The translations under genes and the position numbers were made by a program. 37,259 nucleotides of DNA from Alphaproteobacteria bacterium (GTDB lineage Bacteria; Pseudomonadota; Alphaproteobacteria; Rhizobiales; JAKIUO01). The notes beneath the pieces were generated by a model that worked only from the letters and a program-made list of their open reading frames with translations, was not told the origin of the DNA and did no database searches. Shown here one piece after another: positions 1 to 8,011 of the stretch (position 1 is its first letter; every line of letters starts with the position of its first letter). The stretch covers positions 1-37,259 of the forward strand of contig JAJRPI010000084.1 in NCBI GenBank assembly GCA_024280895.1, read 5' to 3'.

Positions 1-180
1 CCCATAGGGGCCGACCGTCTCGATGAGGCATCCCTCAAGGAACTGGCTATAATATGGTGTGGAATCTTCGACCATCTGCGCCTCAGGTTCAAGATTGACG
101 ATTTAGATAGTCGTTCTATTAAAAAGGGGTTGGTATTGGGGCAAGTCTTACCTGACGGCATTGCAAAGTCAAAGCTATAA
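1..180 (+). CDS. C-terminal end of an unidentified protein (partial at window start)
   Basis: An open frame enters from the left edge and runs 59 codons to a TAA at 178-180. The residues look protein-like: a mixed amphipathic stretch followed by a basic tail, with few rare codons. I recognise no family. No upstream start is available because the window begins inside it. It is convergent with the nucleotide-sugar dehydrogenase on the other strand. It could be a chance open frame, so confidence is limited. Confidence 0.3.
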   Translation, partial: PIGADRLDEASLKELAIIWCGIFDHLRLRFKIDDLDSRSIKKGLVLGQVLPDGIAKSKL

Positions 181-214
181 ATCCAGACCTGGCCCAAATG
201 GCAGTACACGCCAT

Positions 215-334
215 TCACCCGATCGAAAAATCATCTGTTTTGACAAATAATGCGGCGCGCACGAAATCAAGTGCCGCCTGATCGCTCATTGTTTCAATTG
301 CAAACCCAGATGGTTGTGAGCTGCCGATTTTCAC
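215..334 (-). other. Possible 39-residue ORF just downstream of the dehydrogenase gene
   Basis: A GTG at 334 lies 3 bases beyond the dehydrogenase stop, and the frame runs to a TGA at 215-217, with an internal ATG at 289. The product would be a short alanine-rich peptide of no recognised family. The close spacing would permit translational coupling, but there is no clear ribosome site and no similarity I can name. It is noted only because it fills the 157-base spacer. Confidence 0.12.
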
Positions 335-337
335 TCA

Positions 338-1678
338 TCATGCCTTCACGAGATTGCCGGAATTTTCGTCCTTAATATATTTACTCATCACATTGCGTGT
401 ATCAATGATAAGCACGTCCTGTTCAGCAAGAAGCTTCCAATCGATCTGATCGTGGTCAGTACTTATCAAGATGGCATCATATGAGTTTATATTCTTAGCG
501 CTCCACTCTACAGAGTTTTTGCCTGCCAATTCCGGGTATTTTCTGGTTGTGGGTATTTGAGAGATGTGAGGATCGTAATAGTCCAACTCGGCGCCGAGCT
601 TGTGGAGGAGCTGCGTCAATTCAAGAGAGGGGCTTTCACGGGTGTCATCGACATTCTTTTTATAGGCAAGGCCAACGATCAAAACCCGCGATCCTTTTAC
701 GGATTTTTGTTTTTTGTCGTTAAGTGCTCTGGCTAATTCAGAAACCACATATTGGGGCATATAGTGATTTATTTCACCGGCCAATTCTATAAATCTTGTA
801 TTTAGTTTGAATTCTCGTGCTTTCCAGGTGAGATAAAACGGGTCGATGGGGATGCAGTGTCCGCCAAGTCCGGGGCCAGGGTAAAAGGCTGTGAAACCGA
901 AAGGTTTGGTTTTGGCGGCTTCGATCACTTCCCAGACATCAATATCCATGGCGCTGAAAATCATTTTCAGCTCGTTCACCAAAGCAACATTTACCGCCCG
1001 GTAGATATTTTCAGTCAGCTTCACGGCTTCGGCGGTATCTGTGGATGAGACCGGTATGACTTGGGGAACGACTGTTTCGTAAAGGGCAACGGCTACTTCA
1101 AGACTATCAGGGGTGTCTGCGCCCACGACCTTTGGTATCGATGTTGTTCCAAAGTGGCTATTGCCGGGATCTTCTCTTTCGGGTGAGTAGGCGACAAAAA
1201 AGTCTTCATGGGCGCGAAGGCCAGATCCTTCTTCGAGGATCGGCAGCAGGATTTCTCGTGTTGTACCTGGATAGGTTGTTGACTCCAAAGTGATCAATTG
1301 GCCCACCTGCAAATAGGGGGCAATGGCTTTAGCGGTAGCCGCGATATAGGAGATGTCTGGTTCGCGATTTTTTGTCAACGGGGTTGGTACGCATATCAAT
1401 AAAGCATCCGTGTTCGCAGCTTCACTAAAATCGCTCGTGGCACGACAGCGCGGATTTGACATCATCTTTGCGACGCTGTCAGCATTTATATGCTCGATAT
1501 AGCTTTCGCCTTTTCCTAGTTTGGCGATTTTATTTTCATCAATATCGAAACCGATAACTGAGAATCCAAGTTCGGCAAATCCGATCATCAAGGGAAGTCC
1601 AACATAGCCAAGACCAATCACACCAATTGTAGCGTCCTGGTTGGCAATTTTGGAGAGGAATTCATTTTTTTTTGTCAT
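338..1678 (-). CDS. wbpA: UDP-N-acetylglucosamine 6-dehydrogenase-like nucleotide-sugar dehydrogenase (WbpA/TviB type)
   Basis: A 446-residue member of the UDP-glucose/GDP-mannose dehydrogenase family, which oxidises C6 of a UDP-sugar to a uronic acid in two NAD-dependent steps. The N-terminal NAD fold shows GLGYVGLP at residues 22-29. The central domain has the KLTEN segment near 220-224 and the catalytic cysteine at residue 275 in GGHCIPIDP. The C-terminal UDP-binding domain contains the GLAYKKNVDDTRESP signature. GGHCIPIDP and full length favour the WbpA/TviB branch (UDP-GlcNAc or UDP-GalNAc substrates) over UDP-glucose dehydrogenase; the substrate is inferred. Such enzymes feed capsule, O-antigen or exopolysaccharide synthesis, but no glycosyltransferase cluster is visible here. 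It is divergent from the metallophosphoesterase gene. Confidence 0.9.
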   Translation of the reverse strand: MTKKNEFLSKIANQDATIGVIGLGYVGLPLMIGFAELGFSVIGFDIDENKIAKLGKGESYIEHINADSVAKMMSNPRCRATSDFSEAANTDALLICVPTPLTKNREPDISYIAATAKAIAPYLQVGQLITLESTTYPGTTREILLPILEEGSGLRAHEDFFVAYSPEREDPGNSHFGTTSIPKVVGADTPDSLEVAVALYETVVPQVIPVSSTDTAEAVKLTENIYRAVNVALVNELKMIFSAMDIDVWEVIEAAKTKPFGFTAFYPGPGLGGHCIPIDPFYLTWKAREFKLNTRFIELAGEINHYMPQYVVSELARALNDKKQKSVKGSRVLIVGLAYKKNVDDTRESPSLELTQLLHKLGAELDYYDPHISQIPTTRKYPELAGKNSVEWSAKNINSYDAILISTDHDQIDWKLLAEQDVLIIDTRNVMSKYIKDENSGNLVKA

Positions 1679-1763
1679 GTTTTCAATAATGTTCCCGGCA
1701 TATTAATGGGGGCAGCGCAAGGTCAGTCATTTTATACTCGGATTGCGGTTGTAGTTACAAGCA

Positions 1764-1874
1764 TCAGGTTTCCACAGCTTGCCGTTTTGATTTGGCACCG
1801 GCATCAAGGGCATTTTCGACCAGCTCTTGGATGATGGCGGCCAAGATGCCTAAAAAGTGCGTGGTATCTGTCAT
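1764..1874 (-). pseudogene. Short MutL/GHKL-like remnant
   Basis: A 36-codon frame starts with an ATG at 1874 and contains QELVENALDAGA, almost identical to the ATP-binding motif KELVENSLDAGA near the N terminus of MutL (GHKL ATPases). Preceding residues (IAA-like) also recall MutL, but the invariant GEVVERPASV segment is missing and a stop follows 12 residues after the motif. The frame lies in the divergent spacer between the dehydrogenase and metallophosphoesterase genes, without a convincing ribosome site. It is either a decayed gene fragment or a coincidence; the motif match is the only evidence. Confidence 0.25.
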
Positions 1875-1953
1875 CGAGAGATTGATACCTGACAATTGGC
1901 AATATATAGTGGGAGCTAATCATTATTAAGCTTTTGAAGGAGCTGGTATTTCA

Positions 1954-2874
1954 TTGTTTACTCTAGCTCATATGTCAGACATACACCTTTGTCCGCTGCC
2001 AGCACCCACGACTGTGGAGCTGCTTAGCAAACGTACTTTAGGTTATCTTAGCTGGAAATGGAATAGGGAGAGCAGGCATCAACGAAAAGCTCTCGACAAT
2101 CTTGTTTCCGATCTCAAAAAGCGGGCCCATGACCACATATCAATCACTGGTGATTTGATAAACCTGTCTCTTCCAAAAGAATTTTCCGAAGCAAGGAGTT
2201 GGCTCAACGGCCTGGGTAGACCGCAAGACGTCTCCGTTGTTCCTGGAAATCATGACGCATATGTTAAAATTCCCAACGAAGTTGGTATGGGGCAATGGGC
2301 ACCATACATGGCAAGTAATTTATTGGGGCTCAAATACGCCAAAGGTCTATCATTGCAGTTTCCCTATGTGCGCGTCATGGATAAAATCGCGATTGTGGGG
2401 CTGTCAACCGCATGTCCAACACCCTGGTTTATACATGCGGGAAAATTGGGTACGGAGCAGGTTGATGCTCTGGAAAAGATGTTGTCCAGACTGAAAGCAG
2501 ATGGTCTGTTTCGCGTTATTCTAATCCATCATCCACCTCTACTATTACCAAAACGCAAGCAGCTACAATTAGGATTGCGTGATGTCCTTCCGTTACGGAA
2601 GGTTATCGAGAAAGAAGGGGCTGAATTGGTCTTGCATGGTCATCATCATGCCAATGTGAAATCTACCATCCCATCTACTTATGGGCCTGTTCCGGTCATT
2701 GGCGTGCCATCTGCATCAATTGGGTCACATCCAAAAAACCCGCATTCTCGATATAATCTTTATAAAATAGACCAGGTGCGAGGGCGATGGCGTTGCGAAC
2801 TGACGGCGCGAGGGAAAAGTCCCGATAGCAGCAAGATCCAAGAGATTGAAAAAATAAAGATCATTGGCGGTTGA
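1954..2874 (+). CDS. Calcineurin-like metallophosphoesterase
   Basis: A 306-residue cytoplasmic metallophosphoesterase of the two-metal calcineurin/Icc fold. All signature blocks are present in order: SDIHL near residue 9, GDLIN, GNHD, HHPP and HGHHH, giving the metal-binding Asp, His and Asn ligands. I chose the TTG at 1954 because AAGGAG at 1937-1942 is 11 bases upstream and the next in-frame ATG (1972) would begin at the metal-binding SDIHL segment itself, cutting off the first beta strand. The substrate cannot be told from sequence; relatives hydrolyse cyclic nucleotides, UDP-diacylglucosamine or other phosphodiesters. Its stop lies 15 bases from the stop of the convergent phosphatidyltransferase gene. 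Confidence 0.85.
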   Translation: MFTLAHMSDIHLCPLPAPTTVELLSKRTLGYLSWKWNRESRHQRKALDNLVSDLKKRAHDHISITGDLINLSLPKEFSEARSWLNGLGRPQDVSVVPGNHDAYVKIPNEVGMGQWAPYMASNLLGLKYAKGLSLQFPYVRVMDKIAIVGLSTACPTPWFIHAGKLGTEQVDALEKMLSRLKADGLFRVILIHHPPLLLPKRKQLQLGLRDVLPLRKVIEKEGAELVLHGHHHANVKSTIPSTYGPVPVIGVPSASIGSHPKNPHSRYNLYKIDQVRGRWRCELTARGKSPDSSKIQEIEKIKIIGG

Positions 2875-2889
2875 TGGATTATCCGTACA

Positions 2890-3459
2890 TTATGTTTTTG
2901 TTATCCGCACAGCTTCAACAAAGTAGTCAGCAAGGGACACCACTGACACCGTTGTCGCAATAGTCAGCAATAAAAACACTGAGCTTTCGCCAAAAATCGC
3001 ACCTAAACCGAGAAAATTGGAGAGAATCGCCACGACCCCAATTTGACTGGCACCTTGAACCACAGCTTTCAGTTTGCCACTCCACCTGACAGGCAAAGAA
3101 TGACCTGATTGTATCGTGAATGTTCGCAGATACGGGACAACGAGATCTCTGGCATATATCAAGATGAACATCCACACAGGCATCCAGTCATTGAAAAAGA
3201 ATGCCAGGAACACGGACAATCGATAGATACTGTCACTAACGGGGTCGATGAACCTGCCAAAATCAGACTGCTGATCAAATTTTCTTGCGATATAACCATC
3301 AAGAAAATCGGATAATTCGGCAAGCACCATAATCGCCAGAGCGGCCATTAACATGCTTTTATCATTGGCAATCAATAGCATGGCCGTTAACGGGCCCAGC
3401 AGTGCACGTATCAAGCTAATGGCATTTGGTATGGTATTGATGCTGTTCGAACTAGCCAT
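2890..3459 (-). CDS. CDP-alcohol phosphatidyltransferase (copy 1)
   Basis: A 189-residue multi-pass membrane enzyme of the CDP-alcohol phosphatidyltransferase family (PgsA/PssA type), which moves a phosphatidyl group from CDP-diacylglycerol to an alcohol at the inner membrane. The family motif D-x2-D-G-x2-A-R-x8-G-x3-D-x3-D is intact, from DFLDGYIAR to GRFIDPVSD. Hydrophobic segments fit about five to six helices. It resembles copy 2 at 4337-4930 closely around the motif (ELSDFLDGYIAR and DP-SDSIYR are shared), so the two probably arose by duplication. It is the last gene of a likely three-gene operon, 80 bases after the GDPD-like gene. The alcohol acceptor is unknown; neither copy is clearly the housekeeping PgsA. 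Confidence 0.85.
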   Translation of the reverse strand: MASSNSINTIPNAISLIRALLGPLTAMLLIANDKSMLMAALAIMVLAELSDFLDGYIARKFDQQSDFGRFIDPVSDSIYRLSVFLAFFFNDWMPVWMFILIYARDLVVPYLRTFTIQSGHSLPVRWSGKLKAVVQGASQIGVVAILSNFLGLGAIFGESSVFLLLTIATTVSVVSLADYFVEAVRITKT

Positions 3460-3539
3460 CCCGGCTTATCGCTCCTATACTTTATTGTTGATTGGAGGGC
3501 AATGTTAGTGCTCCTCATTGCTGTTTTCAAGTCGGGGGA

Positions 3540-4340
3540 TCAACAGTCATTCCCAGAAAATGTGGGGTTCGGCAATTTTTCCATTTTTTTTGAAATCTCT
3601 GGTTCCATATCAAACAGCTCGGACAGGTCTCCATGTACGTAGCCGGCACGGGCAAACCAATATCGTGAGCATTTATATTGCTGGATATCATGTATTCTCG
3701 ACAAGACCAGTATCTTGCTGGCGTCCAAAACGCTATCACAACACCGTTTCATGAAATTATTGCTGCCGTGCCAGCGAATAGCTATTCCATCAACGCTGTT
3801 CAAGTCTTTAATGCGTTTGAATTTGGGGAGCGAGAACTCAGGTGCTGCGACAAGAGCGAAGCCGTTTATGACAAGCTCGCTATGAAGCGTCAACGGAATA
3901 TCAGGCTTCTTTTTGTTCACATATTCCAACAGCGTTAAAGAGAAGCCATCCATCCAATATCTTCCAGAAAAATGTTCCTCAAGAATTTCGATGATCTTGT
4001 CTATCGCTTTATATTTATCTCCTCGTCCCAATTTGAATTCGATAATCAGAAAGACATCTTCTTTAGCGAGCTCTTCAAGAGTGCTTATTGTGACAAGCTT
4101 ATTGTTAGAAACTGCTTTGTCAATTTGATCACTACTCAAGGTATCAATAATGAAGCTTGGATGTCGAAAATATAAATCTTCTCGTCCATCCTCGAAGTTC
4201 CAGCAAATATCCCCCTCAAAGACATGAGACACTTGCGGATATTTCTTGGCTAAACTGCGAGCCTTTTCCAGTTCGGTAAAATCATTCAATGCTCTGTGAT
4301 GGATGAAGCCATATGATCCCACTTTGTCAAATACAGTCAT
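3540..4340 (-). CDS. Divergent glycerophosphodiester phosphodiesterase-like protein
   Basis: A 266-residue protein with the layout of the GDPD TIM-barrel family. HHRA at residues 14-17 stands where HRG is usual, EGDI matches the E-x-D metal-binding step, RHPS replaces the usual HD, and a STLEELAKE...LIIEFKLG segment matches the helix and strand that normally carry TLEE and the I-E-x-K metal ligand. Several positions depart from consensus, so activity is uncertain. The start is the ATG at 4340, whose A-T-G-A overlaps the stop of the upstream phosphatidyltransferase; a longer open frame to 4532 would run inside that gene and is rejected. No signal peptide is seen, so it should be cytoplasmic. 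Sitting between two phospholipid-headgroup enzymes, a role in phospholipid headgroup turnover is plausible. Confidence 0.6.
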   Translation of the reverse strand: MTVFDKVGSYGFIHHRALNDFTELEKARSLAKKYPQVSHVFEGDICWNFEDGREDLYFRHPSFIIDTLSSDQIDKAVSNNKLVTISTLEELAKEDVFLIIEFKLGRGDKYKAIDKIIEILEEHFSGRYWMDGFSLTLLEYVNKKKPDIPLTLHSELVINGFALVAAPEFSLPKFKRIKDLNSVDGIAIRWHGSNNFMKRCCDSVLDASKILVLSRIHDIQQYKCSRYWFARAGYVHGDLSELFDMEPEISKKMEKLPNPTFSGNDC

Positions 4341-4930
4341 TTGCCGTTTCCTCGCGGGAGCCGCATGATCACGCTCGTGCCATAGTCGATCAAAGAATAT
4401 GCGGTGACAAGCGTTGCAGCAAGCAATGAGTAGAAAGCGACTTGTTCTGCCAACCCGCTGATTGTGCTCCCGTACAGAGCGTGCAAACCTACGACAATGA
4501 TTTGTGCGCCGCTTTGAACGATCGCTTTCCACTTTCCACTAGACCGTGCCGCCAGTGTTCCAATTTGCTGTTCTGCTAATATTCGCAGATATGAAACGAT
4601 AATATCTCGGCACAAAATGAGTAAAAACATCCATACCGGCATCCATCCTTGCGATACAAAGGCGACGAAAACGGATATGCGGTAGATACTGTCAGACATG
4701 GGGTCAAGTATTTTCCCCAAATCAGAAACCTGGTCATAGGCACGTGCAATGTAGCCATCAAGAAAATCAGAAAGCTCCGCAAGAGCCATGACAAACAGGC
4801 ATGACCACAGTGCCCAAGTAGTTCCTGAAAGAATGAGTAAAATACATATTGGCCCGGCTATAATTCGAAAAGATGTAATCCCGTTTGGAACCGTCCATAT
4901 ATTTTTGTCCATGACACCATGGTTTTCCAT
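4337..4930 (-). CDS. CDP-alcohol phosphatidyltransferase (copy 2)
   Basis: A 197-residue integral membrane enzyme of the same family as the gene at 2890-3459, with the complete motif from DFLDGYIAR through GKILDPMSD. Hydrophobic stretches again suggest five to six helices. It is the first gene of the minus-strand operon, and its stop codon overlaps the start of the GDPD-like gene by an ATGA, implying translational coupling. An unlinked housekeeping pgsA would be expected elsewhere, so this pair may make a specialised lipid. The N terminus is short and hydrophilic before the first helix, and another ATG seven residues in (MDKNIW) could also serve as start. Confidence 0.85.
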   Translation of the reverse strand: MENHGVMDKNIWTVPNGITSFRIIAGPICILLILSGTTWALWSCLFVMALAELSDFLDGYIARAYDQVSDLGKILDPMSDSIYRISVFVAFVSQGWMPVWMFLLILCRDIIVSYLRILAEQQIGTLAARSSGKWKAIVQSGAQIIVVGLHALYGSTISGLAEQVAFYSLLAATLVTAYSLIDYGTSVIMRLPRGNGK

Positions 4931-5356
4931 CTTATAAATTCCAAAGCCTATTCAATGACGATATTTTTATGTGTATGGACTATAGCGATTTGCACAACCT
5001 ATGCAACTGCCCACAAAGCTGGCTATGTCGAAAGGCGGTATCGCCACAGAACATAGCAAGATCAACGAACTGGAACAAAACAAAATGCAAGCGGTGCCAG
5101 CCAAAATACAGGGTTTTCATATCTCGTGATCTGGAGAATAGGTCATAGATTTCGGGTTCTTGGTGGCCGTTTGGGAGTAAGCCTTCTTTGTTGCGTGAGT
5201 TCTTGAAAGAGTACCTTGTAAGGGGCTCTTTGTTTCAGGGGCAAGCACGCAGATTTGTCTTTGATAGAAAGAGTTGAGGCAAAGATAAGGACCAGCCAAT
5301 CAGGCCTTGGTTCCTTACAAGTTTAGCGATTTTGGCGGAAAAATTGCTCGATATTT
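4931..5356. other. Gene-free stretch with a wide inverted repeat
   Basis: About 426 bases between the phosphatidyltransferase operon and the small secreted-protein gene. I see no convincing gene; a 60-codon minus-strand frame at 5117-5299 has no ribosome site or recognisable content. CTTGTAAGG at 5215-5223 is matched by CCTTACAAG at 5313-5321, a 9-base inverted repeat with an 89-base spacer, of unknown meaning. The promoter of the downstream minus-strand operon should lie near 4931-5050. Confidence 0.4.
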
Positions 5357-5944
5357 CTAAAACGGGGTGATTTCGTCCGCACTTGCATTGAGGTTTATCT
5401 CAAATTTCTTCCGATAGCTGCTCAGCTGCTCTTTGATTTTACCAGGTATTTTTCCGCTTATTGAAACGACCCCGTTTGTTGCAACATTTGCTTTTATGAC
5501 TTCCCAGTATTTGAGCCCCCGCTTGTTACCTCTTACCAGTTTGTCCTGATGCCAGACGCTGACACCGTTTTTAAATAGATTCATATTTCCTGACCACTTG
5601 CCGCCCGGGAAATAGACACCTCCATTGTACACCTTGTTGTAAATCACAAAAATTATATAATTGGTCCCCAATTTCAGGTGTCTATTTATGTTCTTACGCA
5701 CTGTGCCGGGGCTAAGGAAGCTGCGCCACTGGCACTTGGCAACAATTGTAAAAGGTTTGTTTGCCTTGATATTGCCAACGATCACATATCCAACATCATC
5801 CACATTAGTCATTGAAATCTCGATTGAATCGGTGATTTCGACGCTTTCTGATGCTGACGTTTGGCCAACAATGCCTTGCTTTGACATCAGGAAAACAGCA
5901 ACAAGAACAGCTGCAAATAACTTCCACGAGACTAAAGTCCGCAT
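5357..5944 (-). CDS. Small secreted protein of unknown function, downstream of the TIR gene
   Basis: About 195 residues beginning with a clear N-terminal signal: a positively charged start, then a hydrophobic core (LFAAVLVAVFLM), so export to the periplasm is likely. The rest is beta-rich and basic, with no cysteine pair and no motif I recognise. I prefer the ATG at 5944 because GGAG lies 8 bases upstream; the ATG at 5950 is only 2 bases from it. The gene begins 54 bases after the TIR protein's stop on the same strand, so the two are probably co-transcribed. Function is unknown; the pairing is the only clue. Confidence 0.7.
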   Translation of the reverse strand: MRTLVSWKLFAAVLVAVFLMSKQGIVGQTSASESVEITDSIEISMTNVDDVGYVIVGNIKANKPFTIVAKCQWRSFLSPGTVRKNINRHLKLGTNYIIFVIYNKVYNGGVYFPGGKWSGNMNLFKNGVSVWHQDKLVRGNKRGLKYWEVIKANVATNGVVSISGKIPGKIKEQLSSYRKKFEINLNASADEITPF

Positions 5945-5998
5945 AATCATATCTCCAACAAACGAGCAGGCCAGGAATATCCTCAGTCCAAAAAGGAC

Positions 5999-7468
5999 CT
6001 ATGCCCAAAAAGTACTAACAGCCCAGATAGCTGTGCCGATTAACATTATGAGAAATGAACTCAAAAAACCTAATGCTGTAAAGGGTTTTTGATCTGTGTT
6101 AATGAAATTCCCGACCTTGGACAGACCATTTCGCTTACTCCAAAGGAGGATGCGGGCCAATGGTGTAATCAACAAGACCAGCCAAAGCCAGATCGTTGTG
6201 ATGAACGACGTACCAAGCATGGCACCAAGGGCAATGGAAACAGCGATATCCTGGGGTGACGACATGACATCTTTTGGTGAAAAATTGATAAGACCTTGTG
6301 TCGCGCCCTCAAGTATCAAGGCTATCTTCCCAATCATCAACTCAATGCCGGCGCCGCCAATGACCGTCGCGCCAATAAAAAGCGGGATTGAAAGGGCGGC
6401 AGCCCATATCAGAAATGTCAAGATAGCATCAAGGGGGAGGAGGATCGGCAGCAAGGCTGGATGGTCCGCAGCAACACGCAAAAGGACACGCGTTTCCCAA
6501 AGGGAAATATAGTCACCAAGAATATTGGTTGGCAGAGAGAAGAAAATGAAAATGGTTATTTTCAATAAGGCATCACCCTCCCATAAATTGAGGAGGCTTC
6601 CATTGGGCTGAAGAGAATCGAGTGCCAGCGCGATTGTAATGACCCCAAGCAGGGAGGCGATCACCGAGCGCTTGAAACAATGCCAGGAGAAGTGATTCTG
6701 GCCAAATACAGCTTCGAATAATCGGAAAAATGCTTCGGTTATGTTAATTTCAGTTTTGCCTTTGACAGGCATGAGCCAGCGTTTCGTCAACTCGATCAAT
6801 TGGGGACTAAGGTCGCGATCTGCCTGACGCATTAAAATATAGGTCATGAATGCCAGAGCGACAGACATTCCCATTATGCCGATATTCTCTCCCTTGTTTC
6901 CCAAATACCAGGCGGCTGCAAGAAGTGGCAGTGTTGTGGTCGTAAAAGCCGCGCCGCTGCTAAAGTTTTCGCGTGGATTAGCGCCAACGGCTGTCGCTGG
7001 TATGGATGGCAGGGATTGTCTTGTGTGGACCGTGACGGCTGGCGGACTGGCAACTGGGGAGGGGGGGCGCGTTACCGACTTCTCGATTGCGTCAATGAGG
7101 TCTATCCAGCACTTGTCTTGTTTGTCGCCTTCCCAGAAAGAAAAATCTGCATAATGCAGCGAGCGAAAACCAAGGGGGGGAGAGGCACTATCGATGACAA
7201 TCGGTATCAATTTATTGTATTCAAGTGCCACATTTGCTTCATCGCGTACAAATAAAGAGGTACACGATAATTCTGACCATATGACGATAACGACGCGCGC
7301 CAGTTCCAGTTCGTTGCCGATAACAAGAGCAAAATCATCTCCCGGCTTTAGACCGGCTTTGGTTTCTTGATCCCACCAGACACCGTACCCGGCTTCTCCC
7401 AATACGGCGACGAACGGCGCGATCCGGTGGCGGTCTTCCGACTTATAACTAACAAATATATCGGCCAC
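5999..7468 (-). CDS. TIR-domain protein with multi-pass membrane C terminus
   Basis: A 489-residue protein. Residues 1-135 form a TIR domain: DIFVSYKSEDR at the first strand, a BB-loop region around WWDQETKAG, and SLFVRDE with a candidate catalytic glutamate at residue 77 matching the S-x-W-x3-E step of NAD-cleaving TIR proteins. A proline/serine-rich linker follows, then roughly residues 170-489 carry seven or eight hydrophobic segments. Bacterial TIR domains cleave NAD or make cyclic-ADP-ribose signals, often in antiphage defence; whether this one does is inferred. The GTG at 7468 is the best start because it begins just before the TIR strand, with GAGG about 11 bases upstream. Two runs of seven G (7061-7067 and 7174-7180) lie in the coding region. 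Confidence 0.8.
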   Translation of the reverse strand: MADIFVSYKSEDRHRIAPFVAVLGEAGYGVWWDQETKAGLKPGDDFALVIGNELELARVVIVIWSELSCTSLFVRDEANVALEYNKLIPIVIDSASPPLGFRSLHYADFSFWEGDKQDKCWIDLIDAIEKSVTRPPSPVASPPAVTVHTRQSLPSIPATAVGANPRENFSSGAAFTTTTLPLLAAAWYLGNKGENIGIMGMSVALAFMTYILMRQADRDLSPQLIELTKRWLMPVKGKTEINITEAFFRLFEAVFGQNHFSWHCFKRSVIASLLGVITIALALDSLQPNGSLLNLWEGDALLKITIFIFFSLPTNILGDYISLWETRVLLRVAADHPALLPILLPLDAILTFLIWAAALSIPLFIGATVIGGAGIELMIGKIALILEGATQGLINFSPKDVMSSPQDIAVSIALGAMLGTSFITTIWLWLVLLITPLARILLWSKRNGLSKVGNFINTDQKPFTALGFLSSFLIMLIGTAIWAVSTFWA

Positions 7469-8011
7469 TGGTGGGCTACCTCATAAAAAATGCGTCACTT
7501 GAAGTTCGCATTATAAATATGCAAGTGAAATCTTGCTGTAATCCAAATTTTGCGACAGGCTGTCTGAAAACCGGGAAAGAATAAAACAATTATTTGGGAC
7601 GACACGACCCTTTGGTGAAATGACAGCGAACTGCCACATCAGATTTTAAACCCGGGATATCATTAGCCCGAAACAAGGGGGTCCATCGAAGTCTTTTGCG
7701 CTGTTTTCCACCAACGTAAATGTCGATGCGATGGTCGACATTTTTAGCAAAAATCTACACTTAATCGGCCCAGCGCTTTTGATTGATCGCAAGCAGCATC
7801 AACCTTACCCAGCACAAATGGAGCTATCATTGAGTGATTTCGCAATAAATTTTTCTTTGTAACAGTCCCCCCGGAAACGCACACGAATATCGTCAAGCAA
7901 GTTGCGCATAAAAACGAACAATGCCATAAGCTTCAATTGAGCATAAATAACGAGACAATTCAATATTTGTGTAAACAAAACCAGTAACATCAGACGTCTG
8001 ATCACACGGTA
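7469..8011. other. Gene-free stretch of about 540 bases
   Basis: Divergent spacer between the TIR gene and the DUF2062 gene. No convincing protein gene is present: an 85-codon minus-strand frame at 7805-8062 would overlap the DUF2062 start and has no recognisable domain. The only strong structure is the hairpin plus T-run at 7718-7745, listed separately. Promoters for both flanking genes should be here. Confidence 0.45.
7718..7745 (+). terminator. Terminator-like hairpin with no obvious upstream gene
   Basis: AAATGTCGA (7718-7726) pairs perfectly with TCGACATTT (7735-7743) around an 8-base loop, and the right arm leads into a run of five T ending at 7745. This is the form of a weak intrinsic terminator reading rightward. 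No plus-strand gene precedes it, so it could end a small RNA, act as an operator, or be chance. Confidence 0.35.

Noticed and set aside
4341-4532. 64-codon N-terminal extension of the GDPD-like gene
   Set aside because: It lies inside the upstream phosphatidyltransferase gene in another frame; the ATGA overlap at 4337-4340 supports the shorter start.
5117-5299. 60-codon minus-strand frame
   Set aside because: No ribosome site, no domain, and an irregular composition.
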